Positions 25,958 to 34,871 of a DNA stretch of 64,000 nt are shown here, piece by piece. Under the pieces are notes generated by a model that made no database searches, had not been told where the DNA came from, and saw only the letters and a program-made list of their open reading frames with translations. The position numbers and the translations under genes were made by a program. How positions within the stretch are numbered: position 1 is the first letter of the stretch; every line of letters starts with the position of its first letter. The stretch is from Flavobacteriaceae bacterium (GTDB taxonomy: Bacteria; Bacteroidota; Bacteroidia; Flavobacteriales; Flavobacteriaceae). Where the stretch lies: NCBI GenBank assembly GCA_018608625.1, contig JABAZC010000071.1:1-64000 (forward strand). The letters are read 5' to 3'.

Positions 25958-27271
25958 TTAAGAGAAATCTGTATTCTTTACACGACTTAAAACAATATAA
26001 GCAAAAGCAAAAAACACAGCTAAAAATAGTACTGAATACTGCATTGACCCTGTTATTGAAATTAGTAAACCAAAGATAAACATGCCTAAGACAATGGCAA
26101 TTTTCTCTGTTACATCATAAAAGCTAAAATAGGTAGCATGGTCGTGAGTTTCAGGAAGAAGTTTAGAATAAGTAGAACGACCTATCGATTGGGTCGCTCC
26201 CAAAACAAATCCTAGTATAATTCCTAAACCGTAAAAATAATAATCGACATTTGCTTGGTTAATATCTAATGAGAAGGCTGTAAAACAAACTACTCCCCAA
26301 ATAATTAACGTTATTTTTAATGTTTTAATATTTCCGATTTTTTTAGACAATTTAGAAAATAAATAAGCTCCAAAAATAGCGACGATTTGCACTAATATTA
26401 TGGTAAAAATTAAATTAGATGTAGGTAATCCCAGTTCCTGACTACCAAAAATACCTGCCATAAGAACCATCGTCTGCACACCAACGCTAAATAAGAAAAA
26501 AGAGATTAAAAAATATTTCAGCTGGGGTAGACCCTCCAACTCTTTAAGCACTATTCTTAGTTCTTTAATCCCTTTCCATATATAATCCTTTTCAGGTTTA
26601 TGATTAAAGATGTTATTTGGTAAACGTTTATATGTAATTTGCGCAAAACCTAACCACCATGCACCAACCAAAAGAAAAGTAATTCGAGGAGCTAAAGTAG
26701 GATCAATAATCCCAAACCATTCAGGCTTTTGAACCATAACTAAACTAAAAACTAATAACAACACAGATCCGCTATACCCATAAATAAACCCTTTGGCACT
26801 CACTTCATCTTGCTGTTCAGGAAATGCAACTTCAGGTAAATAGGCATTATAAAACACCATACTTCCCCAAAACCCGATGCTAGCAAGAATTGTAAAAGTA
26901 AGTGCGACCCATAATGTTTCAATCCCAGTGAAGAAAAACAGACACATGACGGAAAGTGAGCCTAATAAACAAAAGAATTTCATGAATTTGAGTTTATTAC
27001 CCATATAATCGGCAATCGCAGAAAGTACTGGAGAGCAAAAAGCTACAATTAAAAAAGACAAGGATAGGGTGTAATCATATAAGGAAGTTGGATTCCACAT
27101 AATACCTAAAAAAGACACATCGCCTGCGTCGTTAGCAAATGTACTAGTAATACTGCTGTAATAAATTGGAAACACTGCAGTGCTAATTACAAGGGGGTAA
27201 ACAGAGTTAGCCCAATCATAAAAAGCCCATGCTTTGGTAAGTTTCTTACTACCTTTTTCTAATATCTTCAT
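25958..27271 (-). CDS. MFS transporter, Atg22/UMF1-like
   Basis: An inner-membrane transporter (437 aa) with about twelve hydrophobic segments. The N-terminal KAWAFYDWANSVYPLVISTAVFPIYY and the central FGSQELGLPTSNLIF-type region are typical of the Atg22-like subfamily of major facilitators. In yeast Atg22 exports amino acids from the vacuole; the bacterial substrate is unknown. It is preceded by the M48 peptidase gene (63 bp upstream) on the same strand and followed, 163 bp on, by lon. Confidence 0.88.
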   Translation of the reverse strand: MKILEKGSKKLTKAWAFYDWANSVYPLVISTAVFPIYYSSITSTFANDAGDVSFLGIMWNPTSLYDYTLSLSFLIVAFCSPVLSAIADYMGNKLKFMKFFCLLGSLSVMCLFFFTGIETLWVALTFTILASIGFWGSMVFYNAYLPEVAFPEQQDEVSAKGFIYGYSGSVLLLVFSLVMVQKPEWFGIIDPTLAPRITFLLVGAWWLGFAQITYKRLPNNIFNHKPEKDYIWKGIKELRIVLKELEGLPQLKYFLISFFLFSVGVQTMVLMAGIFGSQELGLPTSNLIFTIILVQIVAIFGAYLFSKLSKKIGNIKTLKITLIIWGVVCFTAFSLDINQANVDYYFYGLGIILGFVLGATQSIGRSTYSKLLPETHDHATYFSFYDVTEKIAIVLGMFIFGLLISITGSMQYSVLFLAVFFAFAYIVLSRVKNTDFS

Positions 27272-27334
27272 AAATAGCTACTTTGTTATTTAAGAATCCA
27301 CAAAATAAGGTTTTAATTCAAAATATATTGAATA

Positions 27335-28150
27335 TTATTTAAAAGATGTCACTCCATATTTACTTGCTTCTAATTTTGCGTCTTTAGCTAAGGACTTTAA
27401 GTTTGAGATTCTAGAATCATTAGAAGGGTGCGTACTTAAAAACTCTTTAGGTGCTTTATCTCCACTATTCGTTTTCATACGCTCCCATAGTCTAGAAGCT
27501 TCATCAGGGTTATACCCTGCAATAGCCATAAGGTATAAACCAATTTGATCCGCTTCTGTTTCATGGCTTCTACTAAATGGTAACATACCACCAACAGATG
27601 TGCCTGCACCATAAGCCTGCATCCAAATATCTTGTTCTACACTACTTTTTTCTTTGGTTACTGCCGCTACTCCCGCAGCACCTACTTGTTGAATCATTCC
27701 TGCACTCATACGTTGTTGGCCATGATTTGCCAATGCATGAGCTACTTCATGCCCCATTATAGCAGCAACCCCAGACTCACCAGCTGCAATCGGAAGGATT
27801 CCTGTATAGAAAACAATCTTGCCACCTGGCATGCACCACGCGTTGATAGATTCATCATCGACTAAATTATATTCCCATTTATAATTATTTAAATACCCTT
27901 GATAATTATTAGCATCCAACCAACGTTCTGCAGCTAACGATATACGTTCACCTACCCTAGTAATCATGTCCGCATCTGTAGTGCCTTTTAAAACTTTATT
28001 ATCTAACAAAAACTGATCGTATTGGGCAAAAGCTATTGGAAGCAATTGAGAGTTTGGCATAAATGCCAACGTCTTTTTGCCTGTAAATGGATTAGTAGCA
28101 CAAGAAATTGTTAATACAATTAACAGAAAGACGTAAAATATATTTTTCAT
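27335..28150 (-). CDS. M48-family metallopeptidase lipoprotein
   Basis: A 271-aa periplasmic or outer-membrane lipoprotein with Cys17 in LTISC. The zinc motif HEVAH spans 134-138, and the third ligand Glu lies in SRHETEADQIGLYLM (about 190-205). This matches BepA/LoiP/YggG-type M48B peptidases that act in envelope protein quality control. The substrate is unknown. Its promoter is the exact TAACTTTG at 28220-28227, about 70 bp before the ATG. It may be co-transcribed with the MFS gene and lies in the same orientation as lon. Confidence 0.93.
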   Translation of the reverse strand: MKNIFYVFLLIVLTISCATNPFTGKKTLAFMPNSQLLPIAFAQYDQFLLDNKVLKGTTDADMITRVGERISLAAERWLDANNYQGYLNNYKWEYNLVDDESINAWCMPGGKIVFYTGILPIAAGESGVAAIMGHEVAHALANHGQQRMSAGMIQQVGAAGVAAVTKEKSSVEQDIWMQAYGAGTSVGGMLPFSRSHETEADQIGLYLMAIAGYNPDEASRLWERMKTNSGDKAPKEFLSTHPSNDSRISNLKSLAKDAKLEASKYGVTSFK

Positions 28151-28219
28151 TTCATAAGATTTTATATTAAAACGCTAAAAACGTTTCAGTATTAAAATAA
28201 TAGCTAATTTAAGTTGTCA

Positions 28220-28227
28220 CAAAGTTA
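28220..28227 (-). promoter_or_regulatory. -7 element (TAACTTTG) for the M48 peptidase gene
   Basis: Exact TAnnTTTG match on the minus strand, about 70 bp before the start codon. No TTG box is obvious at -33. Confidence 0.5.
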
Positions 28228-28291
28228 TGTGAAAATTAAATTTACTAGTTAGAAAATTACTTAATTTTATTGGGAATTTTAATCTTTAGTT

Positions 28292-28771
28292 ATGAAAATT
28301 AATCGAGTTATTTATTTCTGTGTAATTAGCCTCTTTTTATCATGCCAAACAGCCGCTCAAAAAAAGGAAATATTTAAAGTCACTAAAACGGATCAAGAAT
28401 GGCAAAATCAACTTAACGACCTCCAGTATAACGTATTAAGGAAATCCGGTACGGAACGAGCTTTTTCAAGTTCGCTTAACAAAATCTATAAACCAGGTAT
28501 ATATAGCTGTGCAGCTTGCGACACCCCACTATTTAAAGGGAAGCATAAATTTGATTCTGGTTCAGGATGGCCAAGTTTTGATAGAGAAATTGAAGGAAAT
28601 GTGGCCTTTTCTGTAGATTATAATATTGGTATGGCACGAAATGAAGAACATTGTGCAGTCTGCGGAGGACATCTTGGACATGTTTTTAATGATGGCCCGC
28701 GAAAAACAACCGGACTGCGTCATTGTGTTAATGGAGCAGCCCTAAAATTTACACCAACAAAAAATGAATAA
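28292..28771 (+). CDS. msrB: Peptide-methionine (R)-S-oxide reductase MsrB, predicted exported lipoprotein
   Basis: Repairs methionine-R-sulfoxide in proteins. The 159-aa product has a lipoprotein-type signal (Cys18 in LFLSC), then an MsrB domain: zinc cysteines in CAACDTP and CAVCGGH, the GSGWPSFD segment, and the catalytic cysteine in RHCVNGAALKF. Because of the signal it should act in the periplasm, where the electron donor cannot be told from here. Its last 8 bases overlap the start of a second msrB, so the two form a tandem pair. Confidence 0.93.
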   Translation: MKINRVIYFCVISLFLSCQTAAQKKEIFKVTKTDQEWQNQLNDLQYNVLRKSGTERAFSSSLNKIYKPGIYSCAACDTPLFKGKHKFDSGSGWPSFDREIEGNVAFSVDYNIGMARNEEHCAVCGGHLGHVFNDGPRKTTGLRHCVNGAALKFTPTKNE

Positions 28772-29159
28772 TAAAAAACCACAACAAAAAGAAACGGACT
28801 GGAAAAAAATACTTACAGACGAAGAATATAGAATACTACGAAAAAAAGGAACTGAAATGCCCCATTCAGGAAAGTTCAACTTACATTTTGAAAATGGGAC
28901 CTATTGTTGTTCAGGATGTAATGAAACTCTGTTTGAAAGTAACACTAAATTTGATGCGCATTGTGGTTGGCCTAGTTTTGATGAGTCTATCAAAGGGAAA
29001 GTTGCATATGTATTAGACAAAACACACGGAATGATGCGTACTGAAATAGTTTGTAATTCCTGTGGAGGTCACCTTGGACATGTGTTTAATGATGGTCCAA
29101 CAAAAACCGGAACGCGCTACTGTGTAAATTCAGTTAGTTTGAAGTTTAAAAAATCATAA
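28764..29159 (+). CDS. msrB: Peptide-methionine (R)-S-oxide reductase MsrB, cytoplasmic paralogue
   Basis: A second MsrB (131 aa) with no signal peptide. It has zinc cysteines in CSGCNET and CNSCGGH, the HCGWPSFDESIKG segment and the catalytic cysteine in RYCVNSVSLKF. It overlaps the upstream exported copy by 8 bp. Residues differ widely between the two copies, so the duplication is old or the copies have separate origins. It probably uses cytoplasmic thioredoxin, consistent with trxB in this window. Confidence 0.93.
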   Translation: MNNKKPQQKETDWKKILTDEEYRILRKKGTEMPHSGKFNLHFENGTYCCSGCNETLFESNTKFDAHCGWPSFDESIKGKVAYVLDKTHGMMRTEIVCNSCGGHLGHVFNDGPTKTGTRYCVNSVSLKFKKS

Positions 29160-29190
29160 TTAAAATTTAAATATTTACGCATAGGTTTTG

Positions 29191-29198
29191 TAAATTTG
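29191..29198 (+). promoter_or_regulatory. -7 element (TAAATTTG) for lpd
   Basis: Exact TAnnTTTG match 29 bp before the ATG at 29228, within the 68-bp gap after the msrB pair. Confidence 0.55.
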
Positions 29199-29227
29199 CA
29201 CTTTAAAACTAATTCAAAATTAATTTT

Positions 29228-30604
29228 ATGAGTAAATACGACGTTATCGTTTTAGGAAGCGGCCCAGGCGGATATGTAACTGCAATTAGAGCTTCACAAT
29301 TAGGCCTAAAAACTGCCGTAATTGAGAAAGAAAGTTTAGGAGGCGTTTGTCTTAACTGGGGGTGTATTCCTACAAAAGCTCTTTTGAAATCTGCTCAAGT
29401 TTTTGAATATTTAAAGCATGCTAAAGATTACGGGCTTACTATCAAAGAGTTTGATAAAGATTTTGACGCCGTGGTTAAACGAAGTAGAGACGTTGCTGAA
29501 GGCATGAGTAAAGGTGTTCAGTTTTTAATGAAGAAAAATAAAATTGACGTCATTTCAGGTTACGGAACCTTAAAAACTGGTAAAAAAGTTGATGTTGACG
29601 GAACAGAATATACTGCAGACCATATTATTATAGCAACTGGAGCACGCTCGCGTGAATTACCTAATTTGCCTCAAGATGGCAAAAAAGTAATTGGTTACAG
29701 AAAAGCAATGACCTTAAAAGAACAACCTAAGAAAATAGTAATTGTTGGCTCTGGCGCCATTGGAGTTGAGTTTGCTTATTTTTATAACTCTATGGGTACT
29801 GATGTAACCATCGTGGAATACATGCCACGTATAGTTCCTGTTGAAGATGAAGATGTATCTAAACAACTTGAACGCTCATTCAAAAAGAGTGGGATCAAAA
29901 TATTAACCTCAACAGAAGTAACTGCAGTAGATACTTCTGGAGACGGAGTCAAGGCTATGATTAAGTCTAAAAAAGGAGATGAGATACTAGAAGCTGATAT
30001 GGTTTTATCAGCTGTTGGAATTAAAACCAATATTGAAAATATTGGTTTAGAAGACGTGGGAATTGTAACTGATAGAGATAAGATATTAGTTAATGACTTT
30101 TACCAGACCAATATTCCAGGATATTATGCAATTGGTGATGTCACTCCTGGTCCTTCCCTAGCCCATGTGGCTTCAGCAGAAGGAATTCTATGTGTAGAAA
30201 AAATTGCAGGTCAACACGTGGAAGCTTTGGATTATGGAAACATACCAGGGTGTACATATAGCACCCCTGAGATCGCAAGTGTTGGTCTAACCGAAGCGCA
30301 AGCAAAAGATAAAGGAATCGACATTAAAGTTGGTAAATTCCCGTTTTCAGCATCAGGAAAAGCAAGTGCTGGTGGTCATAAAGAAGGATTTGTAAAAGTT
30401 ATTTTTGATGCTAAATATGGAGAATGGCTAGGCTGTCACATGATTGGAACTGGAGTTACAGATATGATAGCGGAAGCTGTTTTAGGCCGAAAACTCGAAA
30501 CAACTGGACATGAAGTTCTTAAAACAATTCACCCACACCCAACTATGAGTGAGGCAGTCATGGAAGCAGTTGCCGATGCATACGACGAAGTGATACATAT
30601 TTAA
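29228..30604 (+). CDS. lpdA: Dihydrolipoyl dehydrogenase (E3), first copy
   Basis: The flavoprotein that reoxidises dihydrolipoamide in 2-oxoacid dehydrogenase complexes. In 458 residues it shows the FAD motif GSGPGGYV (10-17), the redox disulfide GGVCLNWGC (Cys41, Cys46), the NAD motif GSGAIGVEFA, the second FAD segment YAIGDV, and the His-Glu dyad region HPHPTMSEAVMEA at the C-terminus. A second lpd lies at 47406-48806. Which complex each serves cannot be told; the fused E1 at 14120 is one candidate partner. Confidence 0.95.
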   Translation: MSKYDVIVLGSGPGGYVTAIRASQLGLKTAVIEKESLGGVCLNWGCIPTKALLKSAQVFEYLKHAKDYGLTIKEFDKDFDAVVKRSRDVAEGMSKGVQFLMKKNKIDVISGYGTLKTGKKVDVDGTEYTADHIIIATGARSRELPNLPQDGKKVIGYRKAMTLKEQPKKIVIVGSGAIGVEFAYFYNSMGTDVTIVEYMPRIVPVEDEDVSKQLERSFKKSGIKILTSTEVTAVDTSGDGVKAMIKSKKGDEILEADMVLSAVGIKTNIENIGLEDVGIVTDRDKILVNDFYQTNIPGYYAIGDVTPGPSLAHVASAEGILCVEKIAGQHVEALDYGNIPGCTYSTPEIASVGLTEAQAKDKGIDIKVGKFPFSASGKASAGGHKEGFVKVIFDAKYGEWLGCHMIGTGVTDMIAEAVLGRKLETTGHEVLKTIHPHPTMSEAVMEAVADAYDEVIHI

Positions 30605-30628
30605 AATTATTAAATAGATATATAAAGA

Positions 30629-30655
30629 GGCTGTCCGAAAGACAGTCTTTTTTTT
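30629..30655 (+). terminator. Intrinsic terminator after lpd
   Basis: Seven-bp stem GGCTGTC / GACAGTC (one G-T wobble), short loop CGAAA, then T8. The T-tract runs into the reverse-strand stop codon of aroQ (30654-30656), so the two convergent genes share this boundary. Confidence 0.85.
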
Positions 30656-31073
30656 ATGAAATAAAACTTTGTAAAGCTAATTCATAACTTTGCAAACCAA
30701 ATCCGAGGATAACCCCCTTGGCATTAGCTGATATATAAGATTGATGTCTAAATTCTTCTCTGGAATAGGTGTTTGATATATGTACTTCTATCACAGGAGC
30801 TTCAATAGCTTTAATGGCATCTCCGATACCAACTGAAGTGTGTGTATAGGCAGCGGCGTTTAGTATAATACCATCATATGAAAATCCAACTTCTTGAATT
30901 TTATCTATTAATTCCCCTTCAATGTTAGACTGAAAATGAGATAGCTCGAATGAATTGTACTTAACAGTTAGATCCTTAAAAAAATCATCAAAAGATTTTG
31001 AACCATAGATACCCGGTTCTCTTTTACCTAACAAATTTAAATTTGGACCGTTAATAATTATGATTTTTTTCAT
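30654..31073 (-). CDS. aroQ: 3-dehydroquinate dehydratase, type II
   Basis: Third step of the shikimate pathway, cytoplasmic. Diagnostic features of the type II enzyme in 139 residues: INGPNLNLLGKREPGIYG with catalytic Tyr23, QSNIEGELID, ILNAAAYTHTSVGIGDA and VEVHISNTYSREEFRHQS. Normal length. It ends inside the terminator of lpd, and 91 bp separate it from the end of the porin gene. Confidence 0.96.
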   Translation of the reverse strand: MKKIIIINGPNLNLLGKREPGIYGSKSFDDFFKDLTVKYNSFELSHFQSNIEGELIDKIQEVGFSYDGIILNAAAYTHTSVGIGDAIKAIEAPVIEVHISNTYSREEFRHQSYISANAKGVILGFGLQSYELALQSFIS

Positions 31074-31113
31074 TTGACAAGTGTTATAATTTAAATTTTT
31101 TATAAAATTAAAT

Positions 31114-31144
31114 AAAAAAAGGGAACCTACTGGCTCCCTTTTTA
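31114..31144 (-). terminator. Intrinsic terminator of the porin gene
   Basis: On the minus-strand RNA the stem is AAAAAGGGAGCC / GGUUCCCUUUUU with one G-U pair and loop AGUA. On the plus strand the same site would have an A-C mismatch, so it favours minus-strand transcription, as expected for the porin gene ending at 31165. Confidence 0.85.
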
Positions 31145-31164
31145 ATTTTTATAAACTTAATCGA

Positions 31165-32220
31165 TTAGAAACTGTAAACAGCAGCTAAATTAAAAGCAGT
31201 TAAACCACCTGCAGCAGCACCGTCATTATCAAAAAAGACATCTTCGCTAGCAGCATCTAATCTTAATTCTGGCTTGATAGTTAATGCACCAACAGTATAA
31301 TTAGCTGTTAATGTTGGACTAAATACATTTAAGCCATCTTCTACATAAAATGCACCCATATCAAACATCATGTACTCTAAACGCATTCCCCAAGACAAAT
31401 TATCAGAAGTCTTGTATTGTGGATAAGCAGAAATAGATTTGAATCCTTCATGAAGGTAAACGCCTCCACCTAACGGAATAGTTTGGTAAGCGTCTCCACC
31501 TACTTTAAAATCAGCAATGTGCGCATTTAAAGCAACACTAAAAGATTCAGAAACATCAAAAGCAGTATTAAAATCTATATAAGAAGTTTCTTTGCTAGAT
31601 GCAAATGATATACCACTCTTTCCTTTCCAAAAACCAGCTGCAATAGAATATGCTCCAGAAGCATTTTGATTTCCTTCAATTACATTTACGGGATTCATAA
31701 GACCTAAACCAAGTCCCCAGTCGTTACCTAAATCAAATGCTGCAGTTATACCGTTAAAGTTTCTTGCAGAAAAAGAAAACATATGAGACATGCTGTAATG
31801 GAAATTCTTAGCAGCTGAAAGTTCTTCATTTGGATTCATCCAAGAATTAAAACGTCCCATTTGCAATCTTACTTTATCAGAAACATTCCAATACATGTAA
31901 GCCTCATTTACAATTGAACCTTCTCCATTGTACTCATTAGCTCTTTGACCCATAGCTAAATCAGCTACAAATCCAACTTTTTCTCCCATATAAGAAAAGT
32001 TAACATTTGCCATACCCAAAGAAAAACCAGAATCATTGTTAAATGCACTGAAATCTCCTTGTTCTCCTAGAATTGTATTAACACCTCCATCATTTGAAGA
32101 TGTTAAATTAGTTCTAAAATAAGCATCAATAGAACCACTTACAGTAAAAGTAGGTTCTTGTTCTTGAGCGAAGGCAAAACCAACAACTGCAAGAGATAAA
32201 ATAGTAATTAATTTTTTCAT
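31165..32220 (-). CDS. Outer-membrane porin, bbp2/OmpL-like beta-barrel
   Basis: A 351-aa secreted protein with a clean signal peptide (about 1-18, AFAQ), then FTVSGSIDAYFRTN and alternating strands throughout (VNEAYMYWNVSDKVRLQMGRF is a typical porin strand pair), ending AAVYSF with a terminal aromatic as in outer-membrane barrels. It resembles the putative beta-barrel porin-2 family common in Bacteroidota; the solute is unknown. It has a strong promoter arrangement and its own terminator, suggesting an abundant protein. Confidence 0.85.
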   Translation of the reverse strand: MKKLITILSLAVVGFAFAQEQEPTFTVSGSIDAYFRTNLTSSNDGGVNTILGEQGDFSAFNNDSGFSLGMANVNFSYMGEKVGFVADLAMGQRANEYNGEGSIVNEAYMYWNVSDKVRLQMGRFNSWMNPNEELSAAKNFHYSMSHMFSFSARNFNGITAAFDLGNDWGLGLGLMNPVNVIEGNQNASGAYSIAAGFWKGKSGISFASSKETSYIDFNTAFDVSESFSVALNAHIADFKVGGDAYQTIPLGGGVYLHEGFKSISAYPQYKTSDNLSWGMRLEYMMFDMGAFYVEDGLNVFSPTLTANYTVGALTIKPELRLDAASEDVFFDNDGAAAGGLTAFNLAAVYSF

Positions 32221-32251
32221 AATAATTGTTTTAGTTTATTATTAATATATA

Positions 32252-32284
32252 CAAATTTAATACAAAAAAATAAAATTAACCAAA
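32252..32284 (-). promoter_or_regulatory. Promoter of the porin gene (-33 TTTG, -7 TAAATTTG)
   Basis: On the minus strand TAAATTTG (32252-32259) is an exact -7 match, and TTTG (32281-32284) lies 21 bp upstream, inside the range known for Bacteroidota promoters. It gives a leader of about 25 nt. Confidence 0.6.
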
Positions 32285-32399
32285 TAAAAGTGCATTTAAT
32301 CGATGAAAAAGACGTTTTATAGGTTATTTAATTGTGAAACAAAACTTATTTTAGGTGTAAAAATTTAAATAATACATTAAAAATGATCATTATTTATAA

Positions 32400-32407
32400 T
32401 ATATTTG
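32400..32407 (+). promoter_or_regulatory. -7 element (TATATTTG) for the M28 peptidase gene
   Basis: Exact TAnnTTTG match 28 bp before the ATG at 32436. No TTG box at -33 is clear. Confidence 0.5.
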
Positions 32408-32435
32408 AATGAATTAAAACGCTTAAAAACCAACT

Positions 32436-33941
32436 ATGAAATACTCCTTATTAATTCTATTATTTACATTAGTTCCGTTCCAATTTTTTGGGCAAGTACA
32501 AAATCAAGAATCTTATGCTAATAGCATTACTGCCTTAGAATTAAAAGAAAAGCTTTACACCTACTCTTCCGATGAATTCGAAGGTCGAGAAACGGGAACC
32601 AAAGGATTAACAATCGCAATTAATTATTTAAAAGAGCATTATATCGATTTGGAAGTTCCATCTGCCAAAGCTGATGGGAGTTATTTTCAAAATGTTCCGC
32701 TAAAACTAATAAAAACCCCTAAAGTATCTATGAGCGTTAAAGAGCAATCATTTGATTATTTCCAAGATTTTATCAGTATTTCTGGTGGAGAATCTATATT
32801 CATGAATGAAGATACGATTCTTGTTGGTTACGGAATAAATGATGACAACTATAATGATTATGAAGATATAGATGTTACTGGAAAAATAGTAGTTGCTATC
32901 GGAGGTGAACCAAAAGGGGAAAATAACAACTATCTTGTTAGTGGTACTGCCGAAATATCTAAATGGTCTAATAACCGCCAAGAGTTAAGTTCGAAACTAA
33001 ATACAGCTAAAGAGCAAGGCGCTAAAGCATTCTTTTTAATTAATGACTCAATGTTTAAACTTTATGCCCCTTACTATAGAGCAAGGGATGAACAGGGGGG
33101 TGAAAGCAATTTATCATTAGATGTGAACGAAGACGATGCTATGTACGGTTTTTTAGTAGGACAATCTATGGAAGCAGTCTTACTTAATGGAAATGAAATT
33201 AAAATTGATTATAACCAAGAAAGTGAGTCTATTTCATCAGATAATGTTGCTGCAATGATTAAAGGGTCTGAAAAACCAGATGAATACATTGTTCTTTCAG
33301 CGCATTTAGACCATATAGGTATGCATGATGGAGAAGTTTTTAACGGAGCAGATGATGACGGTTCAGGAACCGTTGCTATTCTAGAAATAGCAGAAGCTTT
33401 TAAATCAGCTTTAAAAGAGGGTAATGGTCCAAAACGTTCCATTATATTCTTACACGTAACAGGCGAAGAAAAAGGGCTCTTAGGTTCTCAATACTATACA
33501 GACTATGACCCAATTGTACCTTTAGCACAAACCGTGGCTAATTTAAATATAGACATGATTGGACGAACTGACCCTAAACGACTAGAAGGCAAACGTAATT
33601 ATATTTACCTCATTGGAAGTGATAAGCTGAGTACTGATTTGCATACACTTTCTGAAGAGGTGAATTCAAAGTATACAAACATTGAATTAGACTATACGTA
33701 TAACGATGAAAATGACCCAAATCGCTACTATTACCGATCAGATCATTATAACTTTGCGAAAAATAATATCCCAGTTATATTCTATTTTAATGGAACCCAT
33801 GATGATTACCATCAAGCCTCTGATACGCCTGATAAAATTCAATACGATTTATTGGAAAACAGGACCAGATTGGTATTCCATACAGCATGGGAGTTAGCGA
33901 ATAGAGACGAAGCTGTACGCGTTGACAAAGCTGTTGAATAA
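32436..33941 (+). CDS. M28-family metallopeptidase (exported aminopeptidase-like)
   Basis: A 501-residue exported peptidase: signal peptide (about 1-19, FFGQ), a PA-domain-like insert (about 110-240), and a two-zinc M28 core. The five metal ligands are in SAHLDHIG, GADDDGSG, TGEEKG, LNIDMIGR and DDYHQASDTPD. Family members are aminopeptidases or carboxypeptidases; the exact cleavage preference is unknown. No type IX C-terminal signal is visible, so it is probably periplasmic. It is divergent from the porin gene and ends before a shared terminator. Confidence 0.92.
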   Translation: MKYSLLILLFTLVPFQFFGQVQNQESYANSITALELKEKLYTYSSDEFEGRETGTKGLTIAINYLKEHYIDLEVPSAKADGSYFQNVPLKLIKTPKVSMSVKEQSFDYFQDFISISGGESIFMNEDTILVGYGINDDNYNDYEDIDVTGKIVVAIGGEPKGENNNYLVSGTAEISKWSNNRQELSSKLNTAKEQGAKAFFLINDSMFKLYAPYYRARDEQGGESNLSLDVNEDDAMYGFLVGQSMEAVLLNGNEIKIDYNQESESISSDNVAAMIKGSEKPDEYIVLSAHLDHIGMHDGEVFNGADDDGSGTVAILEIAEAFKSALKEGNGPKRSIIFLHVTGEEKGLLGSQYYTDYDPIVPLAQTVANLNIDMIGRTDPKRLEGKRNYIYLIGSDKLSTDLHTLSEEVNSKYTNIELDYTYNDENDPNRYYYRSDHYNFAKNNIPVIFYFNGTHDDYHQASDTPDKIQYDLLENRTRLVFHTAWELANRDEAVRVDKAVE

Positions 33942-33964
33942 AACACAAACCTTATACAAACAAA

Positions 33965-33994
33965 AAAAGCTTCTCTTAAATAAGAGAAGCTTTT
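33965..33994. terminator. Bidirectional terminator between the M28 gene and tRNA-His
   Basis: Perfect 13-bp stem AAAAGCTTCTCTT / AAGAGAAGCTTTT with loop AAAT. A and T tracts on the two sides allow it to stop both the M28 transcript (+) and the tRNA-His transcript (-). Confidence 0.9.
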
Positions 33995-34002
33995 ACTTTT
34001 TG

Positions 34003-34077
34003 GGTGGAAGACCGGGTTCGAACCGGCGACCCTTGGTACCACAAACCAATGCTCTAACCAACTGAGCTACAACCACC
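34003..34077 (-). tRNA. tRNA-His (anticodon GTG)
   Basis: The minus strand folds as a tRNA: D arm GCTC/GAGC, anticodon stem TTGGT/ACCAA with loop TTGTGGT (anticodon GTG), variable GGGTC, and T arm GCCGG-TTCGAAC-CCGGT. The extra G(-1) typical of tRNA-His is encoded and faces C73. The acceptor stem GTGGTTG/CTTCCAC has two T-T oppositions at pairs 5-68 and 6-67, which is unusual. The 3' CCA is not fully encoded. Confidence 0.93.
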
Positions 34078-34145
34078 GTTTGGCATTCATATAATGCGAT
34101 TGCAAATGTATAGTATTTATGATTTTATACAAACATTTTTTAATT

Positions 34146-34868
34146 TTATTTCAGGTCAAATAACGAATCAATTGCAGGAAGTCGTTCAACATTAAATCCT
34201 TCAGCATAGCCAACACCTATTAATCGTCCTAAATCCGCAGCTCTGTAACGTACGCTATCTACAAAATTCTTTGATGAAATTGGAGTTTCAGGATCCTGAC
34301 TGTTAGGGTTATAGAACTGAGTTGAATAAGCCATTACAGATTCCATTTTTTTATCAATATGATCACTTATATCAACTACAAAATCAGGTTCAAGAGGTTT
34401 CCATTGAATATAATGATATATTGATTTTGGTCGCCATGGCGCCTGAACAGCTTCAGAATCTAAAGATTTGGTCTCTATTTTTATCAATCCGCTTAAAAAA
34501 CAAGCATCACTAACCAACTTACTGGCTACCCCATGGTCAATATGGCGATCGTCAATAGCATTACACAACACTATTTCAGGTTGATGATGTCTTATCAATT
34601 TAATCACTTCCAATTGATGTGCTTTATCATTAGCTATAAAACCGTCCGAAAAACTCAGGTTCTTTCTAAAGGAAACCCCTAATATAGAGGCTGCATTACT
34701 AGCTTCAGTCGCTCTAGTTTGAACGGTGCCACGAGTGCCTAGTTCTCCTTTAGTTAAGTCAATTATTCCAACGGTTTTACCATTGTGAATTTCTTTAAGA
34801 ATCGTACCACCACAACTCAATTCTACGTCGTCGGGATGTGCGCCAAATGCTAGGATATCAATTTTCAT
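34146..34868 (-). CDS. bshB1: Bacillithiol biosynthesis deacetylase BshB1
   Basis: Removes the acetyl group from GlcNAc-malate in the synthesis of bacillithiol, a low-molecular-weight thiol of Firmicutes and many Bacteroidota. The zinc motif AHPDD lies at 10-14, with the second histidine in DDRHIDHG (about 107-114) and the arginine-rich C-terminal YRAADLGRLIGVGYAEGF typical of BshB1. Length 240 is normal. It is 3 bp downstream of a PLP enzyme of sulfur amino acid metabolism, so both are probably one transcript. bshA and bshC are not in this window. Confidence 0.95.
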   Translation of the reverse strand: MKIDILAFGAHPDDVELSCGGTILKEIHNGKTVGIIDLTKGELGTRGTVQTRATEASNAASILGVSFRKNLSFSDGFIANDKAHQLEVIKLIRHHQPEIVLCNAIDDRHIDHGVASKLVSDACFLSGLIKIETKSLDSEAVQAPWRPKSIYHYIQWKPLEPDFVVDISDHIDKKMESVMAYSTQFYNPNSQDPETPISSKNFVDSVRYRAADLGRLIGVGYAEGFNVERLPAIDSLFDLK

Positions 34869-34871
34869 TTC

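Noticed and set aside
27577-27865. Overlapping plus-strand frames opposite the M48 peptidase gene
   Set aside because: Antisense shadows of a well-supported coding gene; no conserved motifs.
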